64,000 bases of DNA. It comes from Rhodobacteraceae bacterium EL129. Lineage in GTDB: Bacteria; Pseudomonadota; Alphaproteobacteria; Rhodobacterales; Rhodobacteraceae. The first letter of the stretch is position 1, and the number at the start of each line of letters is the position of its first letter. The notes beneath the pieces are model-generated. The model was not told the DNA's origin and did not search any database. It saw only the letters and a program-made list of their open reading frames with translations. The DNA is taken from contig ONZJ01000002.1 in assembly GCA_900313005.1 (NCBI GenBank), positions 2,062,996 through 2,126,995 of the forward strand, read 5' to 3'. Made by a program: the position numbers and the translations under genes. Below are positions 58,452 through 64,000 of the stretch, piece after piece.

Positions 58452-59414
58452 GTGCTGGGGACGCGTTTCAAACTTTGTCTGTCAGGGCTGGCATGTCTGG
58501 CCCTGATTGGCTGTGACACGCTCCCTCCCCAGCCGACAACATCGCCTCAACCCCGCCCCGCGGGATTGGCGCCCCCCAAGCCGAAACCAGAAGCGCCCAA
58601 AATACCATCTGCCGCCAGTCGGGATCTGGCTCGCTATTACGGGCGTGTGCAGGCGGATTTGCTGAACCGCGGCTTGCTGCGCGTGGATGGCGGCGGTGTC
58701 GACACCCCCTACACCGCACGAAATCTGGCGACAAATTTTGAGCAAATCGCCTTTTATGACGAATACAGTCAGGCTGGAGGATTCCAGCTGTCGGATGGCA
58801 CCGCAGGTGGTCTACGAAAATGGAACTCACCCGTGCGGATGGCTGTCGAATTTGGCGCCTCGGTCCCCAAAGAACAGCGCCAGTCCGACGCCGCGATGGT
58901 CACGAAATACGCAGGCCGTTTAGCACGGATCACGGGTCATTCGATTTCGGTCAAACCCGGCAATGCCAACTTTTTTGTGCTGGTGATGGGCGAAGATGAT
59001 CGCGAACAATTATTGAACCGGATCAAAGAAATCGAACCGGGTGTAAATGCTGCCACATTGCAGATGATCCGCACCTTGCCCCGTTCGATCCATTGTGTCG
59101 TGGCGGCCTTTGCGGCGCGTGAGGATGGCTATGTCTACAACCGCGCAATTGCCGTCATACGCGCCGAACACCCCGAATTGACCCGACGCGCCTGCGTACA
59201 TGAGGAACTGGCCCAAGGGTTGGGATTGGCCAACGACAGCCCTCGCGCACGCCCTTCGATCTTTAACGACGATGACGAATTTGCGTTGCTCACCACCCAT
59301 GACGAAGAATTGCTACGCACACTTTACCACCCCGCACTCAAACCCGGCATGAGCGTTGACGAGGCTCGTTCGATTGTTAGCCAAATTATCGCGGCCAGGT
59401 CGGGGCCGAGTTGA
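58452..59414 (+). CDS. DUF2927 lipoprotein, apparent GTG start
   Basis: No in-frame ATG exists between the telA stop and the signal sequence. The best start is GTG at 58452, eight bases after that stop, giving VLGTRFKLCLSGLACLALIGC, a lipoprotein signal with the lipid Cys at residue 21. The ribosome site is weak, so coupling to telA is likely. The 320-residue protein has a Pro-rich linker and then a DUF2927 domain (PVRMAVEFGASVP, the AARITGHSI-like region at about 160, RACVHEELAQGLGLANDS near residue 250). The HEELAQGLGL helix resembles a metalloprotease zinc helix but lacks the second His of HExxH, so catalysis is doubtful. Confidence 0.75.
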   Translation: MLGTRFKLCLSGLACLALIGCDTLPPQPTTSPQPRPAGLAPPKPKPEAPKIPSAASRDLARYYGRVQADLLNRGLLRVDGGGVDTPYTARNLATNFEQIAFYDEYSQAGGFQLSDGTAGGLRKWNSPVRMAVEFGASVPKEQRQSDAAMVTKYAGRLARITGHSISVKPGNANFFVLVMGEDDREQLLNRIKEIEPGVNAATLQMIRTLPRSIHCVVAAFAAREDGYVYNRAIAVIRAEHPELTRRACVHEELAQGLGLANDSPRARPSIFNDDDEFALLTTHDEELLRTLYHPALKPGMSVDEARSIVSQIIAARSGPS

Positions 59415-59502
59415 TGCAGAGTTATAACATGAAGCAGGCGACGGTTCTTACTCTCTCAGGCGCAGATGGCAGTTGCTGCACTATGAGAGCTGATATCAGC
59501 CC

Positions 59503-59530
59503 GCCCCTTTTCAGGGGCACCCATTTTTAT
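59503..59530 (+). terminator. Probable terminator after the DUF2927 gene
   Basis: GCCCC-TTTTCA-GGGGC (59503-59518) is followed by ACCCATTTTTAT. The stem is short (five pairs), so termination may be incomplete. It lies 89 bases after the stop and 58 bases before the next gene's ATG. Confidence 0.55.
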
Positions 59531-59587
59531 CCCCGGGCGTGACGCTCGACTGATAAGTAACCCACAGCATTCATAAGGAGAACGCAC

Positions 59588-60697
59588 ATGGGCATTTTGG
59601 ACTTTCTAACTGGCGAGTTTATCGACATCATTCATTGGACCGACGACAGCCGGGACACGATGGTCTGGCGGTTTGAGCGCGAAGGCCACGAGATCAAGTA
59701 CGGGGCCAAGCTGACCGTGCGCGAAGGTCAAGCCGCCGTGTTTGTGCACGAGGGACAGCTGGCGGATGTCTTCACGCCCGGGCTGTATATGCTCGAGACC
59801 AACAACATGCCCATTCTGACCACGCTGATGCATTGGGATCATGGCTTCAAAAGCCCGTTCAAGTCTGAAATCTACTATGTCAACACGACACGCTACACGG
59901 ATTTGAAATGGGGAACCAAAAACCCCATCATGCTGCGCGATCCAGAGTTTGGCCCAACCCGTATCCGTGCCTTCGGGACCTATACTGTCAAGGTCACCGA
60001 TCCGGCACGATTCCTGTCTGAGATCGTCGGCACGGACGGCGAATTCACCATGGATGAGATCAGCTATCAGATCCGCAACATCATCGTGCAAAGTTTCAGC
60101 CGCATCATCGCAGGTTCAGGGATACCGGTGCTGGATATGGCTGCCAACACCGCCGATCTGGGCAAGCTGGTTGCCGCCGAGCTGACCAAAGTCGTGGCTG
60201 ACTACGGTCTCATCATTCCTGAATTCTACATTGAGAACATATCCCTTCCTCCTGCCGTCGAGGAGGCACTGGACAAGCGCACGTCGATGGGTGTGGCGGG
60301 TGATTTGGGGAAATTCACCCAGTATTCCGCAGCCGAGGCCATGACCGCAGCTGCCAGCAACCCCAACGGTGGGGGTGGTATGGGCGAAGGGCTTGGCATG
60401 GGTATGGGCATGGCAATGGCCAACCAGATGCAGCGCCAAGGCCCCTGGGGGGCGGCTCCGGCTGCTGCGGCACCTCCTCCTCCGCCACCGGTCGAGCATG
60501 TTTGGCACATCGCCGAAGGGGGCGAAACATCTGGGCCCTACTCAAAGGCCAAGCTGGGCCGTATGGCTGCCGATGGCACCTTGGCCCGGGACACCTATGT
60601 CTGGACTGCAGGTCAGGATGGTTGGATGAAAGCCGAAGACGTGCAGGAGCTAGCGCAGCTCTTCACCATCCTGCCGCCACCCCCACCCGGCAGCTGA
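59588..60697 (+). CDS. SPFH-domain protein with C-terminal GYF_2 domain
   Basis: The 369-residue cytosolic protein has an N-terminal SPFH-like part (IKYGAKLTVREGQAAVFVHEGQLADVFTPGLYML, residues about 36-69; VKVTDPARFL near 137). A Gly/Met-rich linker follows (about 265-285, GGGMGEGLGMGMGMAM), then a poly-Pro stretch. The C-terminal GYF_2 (DUF4339) domain (WHIAEGGETSGPYSKAKLGRM) ends it. This is the YdjI/virion-core-like SPFH type, often next to zinc-ribbon membrane proteins. It is preceded by AAGGAG. The protein may form a scaffold at the membrane, and its neighbour is the zinc-ribbon protein. Part of the XpaC/TelA stress neighbourhood. Confidence 0.85.
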   Translation: MGILDFLTGEFIDIIHWTDDSRDTMVWRFEREGHEIKYGAKLTVREGQAAVFVHEGQLADVFTPGLYMLETNNMPILTTLMHWDHGFKSPFKSEIYYVNTTRYTDLKWGTKNPIMLRDPEFGPTRIRAFGTYTVKVTDPARFLSEIVGTDGEFTMDEISYQIRNIIVQSFSRIIAGSGIPVLDMAANTADLGKLVAAELTKVVADYGLIIPEFYIENISLPPAVEEALDKRTSMGVAGDLGKFTQYSAAEAMTAAASNPNGGGGMGEGLGMGMGMAMANQMQRQGPWGAAPAAAAPPPPPPVEHVWHIAEGGETSGPYSKAKLGRMAADGTLARDTYVWTAGQDGWMKAEDVQELAQLFTILPPPPPGS

Positions 60698-60760
60698 TCA
60701 CAACGGTCTTGGTGTATCCCATAGGCGTCGCCTTGGGGGCGCCGCTCCATAGGACGTAGA

Positions 60761-61885
60761 ATGAGCGACTTTGACCTCATCGACCCAACGGCACCGGCGC
60801 AGGAACATCGCTTTCCCTGTGACAATTGCGGTGCGGATTTCCGGTTTGATCCGGCCGCAGGGCAATTGGTCTGTGATCATTGCGGCAATACGGAAACCGT
60901 GGACGACGAAGGCCCGTGGGCAGGTTCCATTCGCGAGTTGGACCTGCGCACAGCGATACAGCGGCAACTACCCGAACAGGAAATCGAAGAGACGCGCATT
61001 TCCACCTGTCCCAACTGTGCTGCACAGGTGGAATTTGACGGGGCGACCCATGCCGCCGAATGCCCGTTTTGTGCCACCCCGGTGGTGGCGGACACAGGTG
61101 TGCATCGCCAGATCAAACCACGCGGCCTGTTGCCATTTGCTCTTGACGAGGCCAATGCCCGAGGCGCGATGGCCCAGTGGCTGGGCAGCCTTTGGTTTGC
61201 CCCCAGCGGCTTGATGGAATACGCGCGCAAAGGCCGCAAGATGAACGGCATCTACGTTCCTTACTGGACATTTGATGCCAATACCAAGTCCTCGTACAAA
61301 GGCGAACGCGGCACTGTTTACTATGAAAATCGCACCGTGATGCGCGATGGCAAGCGCCACGAAGTGCGCGTGGCCAAAACCCGATGGCATGCCGTACGCG
61401 GCCGCGTCGCAAGGTTCTTTGATGATGTGCTGGTTCTGGCCTCTCATTCTCTGCCCAAACGCTACACGGATGCGCTCGAGCCATGGGACCTGTCGGCGCT
61501 TGAGCCCTATCGCCCCGAGTATCTGGCCGGCTTCCGAGCCGAAGGGTACACGGTCGAGTTGCAGGACGGATTTGCCGAAGCCCGCGACTATATGGATCGG
61601 GTGATCCACCGCGATGTGAAGTTCGACATCGGCGGCGACAAACAAAGGGTTCACGACATTGATACATCGATCAGCGATGTGACGTTCAAGCACGTGCTGT
61701 TGCCCATCTGGGTCGCAGCGTATAAATACCGCGGCCAGACCTATCGCTTTGTGGTCAACGGCCGCACAGGACGGGTGCAGGGCGAACGCCCCTACTCACC
61801 GATCAAGATTGCCATCGCCGTGATCATTGGCCTGCTGATCGCAGGGGGCATCGGCTATCTGATGGCAACAGGCGAGATGAATTGA
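60761..61885 (+). CDS. Zinc-ribbon protein with C-terminal membrane anchor
   Basis: This 374-residue protein has two zinc ribbons near the N-terminus: PCDNCGADFRF with CDHCGNTE (residues about 20-45), and CPNCAAQ with CPFCATP (about 84-110). A middle domain of about 200 residues with many Tyr and Trp follows (MNGIYVPYWTFDANTKSSYKG and LPIWVAAYKYRGQTYRFVVNG). A single C-terminal helix (IKIAIAVIIGLLIAGGIGYLM) anchors it. It is conserved beside SPFH/GYF proteins and is sometimes misnamed as a helicase-like primosomal protein. The role is unknown; a membrane-associated partner of the SPFH scaffold is likely. The stop overlaps the nitroreductase ATG. Confidence 0.85.
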   Translation: MSDFDLIDPTAPAQEHRFPCDNCGADFRFDPAAGQLVCDHCGNTETVDDEGPWAGSIRELDLRTAIQRQLPEQEIEETRISTCPNCAAQVEFDGATHAAECPFCATPVVADTGVHRQIKPRGLLPFALDEANARGAMAQWLGSLWFAPSGLMEYARKGRKMNGIYVPYWTFDANTKSSYKGERGTVYYENRTVMRDGKRHEVRVAKTRWHAVRGRVARFFDDVLVLASHSLPKRYTDALEPWDLSALEPYRPEYLAGFRAEGYTVELQDGFAEARDYMDRVIHRDVKFDIGGDKQRVHDIDTSISDVTFKHVLLPIWVAAYKYRGQTYRFVVNGRTGRVQGERPYSPIKIAIAVIIGLLIAGGIGYLMATGEMN

Positions 61886-62565
61886 TGCAGGATGACGTCG
61901 CGGCCCTCACCCGCACACTTGACGCACGCTATTCGTGTCGCGCATTTCGGCCTGATCCAGTGTCCGAGGACATCATCCAACAGATTGTTTTGGCTGCGGG
62001 ACGTGCGCCGTCTTGGTGCAATGCCCAGCCGTGGAAAGTGACTGTCACGCGCGGGGCTGAGACCAACCGGTTTCGCCAAGTGATGCAAGACACCGTTTCC
62101 TCCGACACACCCGCGCCAGATCTGCCCTGGCCGACCTCCTATTCCGGGGCGTACAAAGACCGGCGCCGTGAGTGCGGCTTCCAACTTTATGAGGCCGTGG
62201 GGATTGAACGCGACGACCGCGAAGGACGTCTGGCGCAAAGCCTGCGCAATTACGCGTTCTTTGAGGCGCCCCATGTGGCCATTGTCAGCTCGGAGGGCGA
62301 ACTGGGGCCTTATGGCGCAATGGATTGCGGCGGCTTTGTCACGGCCTTCACACTTGCAGCCACGGCTCTGAGGGTGGGGACAATCGCGCAGGCCTCGGTG
62401 GCGGCCTATCCGGATGTGATCCGCGCGCATTTCGACCTACCGGACACGCGCCTGATCTTATGCGCCATTTCCTTTGGGTATGCGGATGACACCCACCCGG
62501 CCAATAAGTTTCGTACAAACCGCGCCGAGCTAGCAGAAATCTATGACCCGCGAGGAGAAAGCTGA
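61885..62565 (+). CDS. Nitroreductase family protein
   Basis: The ATG at 61885 overlaps the previous stop (TGATG). The 226-residue FMN enzyme has the usual [12 protein letters not shown] motif (about residues 16-27), the [10 protein letters not shown] segment that binds FMN (about 44-53), and late [15 protein letters not shown]. It reduces nitro, quinone or other oxidised compounds with NAD(P)H. It is chained to the zinc-ribbon gene upstream and to dtd downstream by one-base overlaps, so these three are probably co-transcribed. Confidence 0.92.
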   Translation: MQDDVAALTRTLDARYSCRAFRPDPVSEDIIQQIVLAAGRAPSWCNAQPWKVTVTRGAETNRFRQVMQDTVSSDTPAPDLPWPTSYSGAYKDRRRECGFQLYEAVGIERDDREGRLAQSLRNYAFFEAPHVAIVSSEGELGPYGAMDCGGFVTAFTLAATALRVGTIAQASVAAYPDVIRAHFDLPDTRLILCAISFGYADDTHPANKFRTNRAELAEIYDPRGES

Positions 62566-63002
62566 TGCGCGCACTACTTCAACGTGTGTCCGAGGCGCAG
62601 GTCCAAGTTGACGGTCAACGCATAGGCCAGACCGGCCCGGGCTTGCTGATCCTGATCTGCGCCATGCAGGGCGACACCGAGGCCGAGGCCGACAAGCTGG
62701 TGAGCAAAATTTCCAAGTTGCGGATCTTCAGAGATGAGGCAGGCAAGATGAACCGCTCTCTTGCAGACATAGCAGGAAGCGCCCTTGTGGTCAGCCAGTT
62801 CACGCTGGCCGCCGACACCTCTCGCGGCAACCGACCCGGGTTTTCAGCAGCTGCCCCACCGGATGAGGGCAACCGCCTCTACCAATACTTTGTACAGGCG
62901 CTTCAGGCACTTGGAATCTCTGTTGAAACCGGTGAATTTGGCGCTGACATGCAGGTGTCGCTGATCAATGACGGCCCGGTGACGATCTGGATGGAAAGCT
63001 GA
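62565..63002 (+). CDS. dtd: D-aminoacyl-tRNA deacylase
   Basis: The 145-residue protein starts [17 protein letters not shown]. It has the conserved [21 protein letters not shown] segment (catalytic Thr region) and the Gly-cisPro motif in [11 protein letters not shown] at the C-terminus. It removes D-amino acids from tRNA. Its ATG overlaps the nitroreductase stop (TGATG). The length and the motifs are complete. Confidence 0.96.
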   Translation: MRALLQRVSEAQVQVDGQRIGQTGPGLLILICAMQGDTEAEADKLVSKISKLRIFRDEAGKMNRSLADIAGSALVVSQFTLAADTSRGNRPGFSAAAPPDEGNRLYQYFVQALQALGISVETGEFGADMQVSLINDGPVTIWMES

Positions 63003-63018
63003 CCCTTCTGTTCGGAGG

Positions 63019-63055
63019 CCTTTTCTTCTTGCTCAAAATATCCCCGCTGGAGGCC
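63019..63055 (-). repeat. Dispersed intergenic element, copy on the minus strand
   Basis: On the minus strand the order is GGCCTCC, AGCGGGGATATTTTG, AGCAAGAAGAAAAGG, nearly the same as copy 1 at 12234-12268. It lies between the convergent dtd and HlyD genes. Flanking GGCCTCC/GGAGGCC arms let it fold back on itself. Confidence 0.65.
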
Positions 63056-63073
63056 TAAAATCTTTCCTGATCC

Positions 63074-64000
63074 TTACGGCTCGCGGAAGGCTTCTTGGGA
63101 TTTGTAGAGCGGCTTCAACAGGTATTGCAGCACGGTCTTTTGCCCTGTGTGCAATTCGACCTGCGCCTGCATGCCGGGGCGGATTTCGATGCGCGACTGG
63201 CGCGGAGTGAGGCCTGACATATCCACCTTCAGCGTCACCTTGTAATGCGGATCCCCATCCGGGGCGCGGGCGCGTTCATCTTCAAAGGTGTCGGCGGAAA
63301 TGAAATCCACCGTTCCCTTGAGCGAGCCATAGATCGTGTAGTCATAGGCGCTGAGCTTAACGGTCGCCTCCTGGCCGTGACGGATGTTGGCGATGTCCTC
63401 AGGCGCGACACGGGCCTCGACAAACAATTCTTCGTCCAGCGGGATGATCTCCAGAATTTCTTCGCCGGGGCGCACGACACCGCCGATGGTGGTCACAGAC
63501 AGGTTGTTCACAATCCCGCGCATCGGGCTGACCAGCACGGTCCGGTTCAACTGATCCTGACTGCCTTTAAGGTTTTGCTTCAACGTCCCCAACTCTTTGA
63601 GGGTTTCGGAATATTCCTGCGCACGCTCCAACTCGGTCTGCGTGACGATCTCGTCATAGCGGCTCTGGGCATCCGCATGAGCCCCGCGGGCGCGGGTCAC
63701 TTCGATCAACGCGACAATCTTTTTCAGTAGCAGATTCTCCAGCAGGCGGCGCTCTTCGGCGGCTTGGCTGAGAACTTGCTTGGCCCCTTCCGATCGCTTC
63801 ACGAAATCCGACTGCCGCGCCGCCAGAAGCGCGCGTTCCGAGGCGATGATCTCGGGCAGGCGCTGTGCCAGATCCGCCGGGACTGTAAAATCAAACTGCC
63901 CGGCCAGCTCTGCCTCAAGCCGCAAGCGCCGGATTTCATGAGCGTTGATCTGGTCACGCAGGTCTTCAACCGAAGACTTAAACTGCGTGCCGTGGAGCCG
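63074..64000 (-). CDS. HlyD-family type I secretion adaptor, C-terminal part
   Basis: The frame is open to the right edge, so only about 308 C-terminal residues are seen; the N-terminal membrane helix lies outside. A long coiled coil (about the first 150 visible residues, rich in Glu, Gln, Leu and Arg) comes first. The lipoyl-like/beta-barrel part follows, with VLVSPMRGIVNNLSVTTIGG and PGEEILEIIPLDEELFVEA. The HlyD C-terminal signature is in KLSAYDYTIYG and SRIEIRPGMQAQVELHTGQKTVLQYLLKPL. It is the periplasmic adaptor of an ABC-type protein exporter, which probably lies to the right. Confidence 0.92.
   Translation of the reverse strand, partial: RLHGTQFKSSVEDLRDQINAHEIRRLRLEAELAGQFDFTVPADLAQRLPEIIASERALLAARQSDFVKRSEGAKQVLSQAAEERRLLENLLLKKIVALIEVTRARGAHADAQSRYDEIVTQTELERAQEYSETLKELGTLKQNLKGSQDQLNRTVLVSPMRGIVNNLSVTTIGGVVRPGEEILEIIPLDEELFVEARVAPEDIANIRHGQEATVKLSAYDYTIYGSLKGTVDFISADTFEDERARAPDGDPHYKVTLKVDMSGLTPRQSRIEIRPGMQAQVELHTGQKTVLQYLLKPLYKSQEAFREP

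Noticed and set aside
57251..58519. 422-codon open frame on the minus strand opposite telA
   Set aside because: It mirrors the coiled-coil gene, has a His/Gln/Leu-rich nonsense composition and crosses into the DUF2927 gene.
1..64000. tRNA genes, CRISPR arrays, insertion sequences, integrase or attachment sites
   Set aside because: None seen on reading both strands; no transposase-like protein, no regular spaced repeats, no cloverleaf with TTCGA arm that I could support.

Overview
The window reads as chromosome of a marine alphaproteobacterium of the Roseobacter group (Rhodobacterales). The signs are three DddQ-type DMSP-lyase cupins, the alphaproteobacterial porin type, GatC/GatA with class A RNase P, a DUF1127/LysR pair, an XpaC/TelA stress operon and a dispersed intergenic element with a GCGGGGATATTT core. 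Coding density is high and many genes overlap by ATGA or TGATG. I saw no tRNA, no CRISPR array and no insertion sequence. Species assignment is not possible from sequence reading alone.

Region 1 (1-7.1 kb, all minus strand) holds a partial conserved protein, a TauE/SafE exporter, DusA, a lipoprotein, two tandem sulfotransferases, a strongly expressed-looking porin with a TTG start, and a BKACE-type beta-keto acid cleavage enzyme. Region 2 (7.3-8.7 kb, plus) is a small two-gene cassette: a trypsin-like protease with an intact His/Asp/Ser set and a small Pepco-like partner, a pairing known from bacterial conflict systems.

Region 3 (8.7-27.8 kb) is the main feature: a divergent catabolic supercluster around an RpiR regulator. 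The minus arm has a Rieske oxygenase, GFA protein, HCCA-isomerase-like thioredoxin-fold protein, Asp/Glu-racemase-superfamily enzyme, sulfotransferase-like protein, aldehyde dehydrogenase, ADP-ribosylglycohydrolase and a carboxymuconolactone-decarboxylase-family protein. The plus arm has an FAD/GcvT fusion demethylase, an MDR dehydrogenase, three tandem dddQ genes, four enolase-superfamily genes, a small cupin and a class III aminotransferase. Together they look like a route for one or more chiral methylated onium compounds (betaines or DMSP-like): Rieske N-demethylation, formaldehyde handling, folate-linked demethylation, epimerisation and beta-elimination. Two related 18-bp palindromes sit 30 bp apart between the arms and are likely RpiR operators.

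Region 4 (28-47 kb) mixes nutrient and housekeeping genes: a divergent ammonium transporter with a small membrane partner, a 2OG-Fe(II) oxygenase, OsmC/GntR, MgtE with 5-FTHF cyclo-ligase, guanine deaminase, two secreted CAP proteins, an inositol-phosphatase-like enzyme, XRE, QOR, LysR/DUF1127, a Bax-inhibitor-1 protein, L33, two EamA transporters and an AraC/NmrA/DUF1772 group. The GntR gene has a TGTATACA tandem operator; the same octamer recurs exactly at the starts of the ALDH and ADP-ribosylglycohydrolase genes of region 3.

Region 5 (47-64 kb) has rnpB, an AmpD-type amidase with a lipoprotein, GatCA, TadA, RluB, a GlxA-type AraC regulator, then a membrane-stress block TerC / 27-residue peptide / XpaC / TelA / DUF2927 lipoprotein / SPFH-GYF / zinc-ribbon membrane protein. 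A nitroreductase and Dtd follow, and an HlyD adaptor runs off the right edge.
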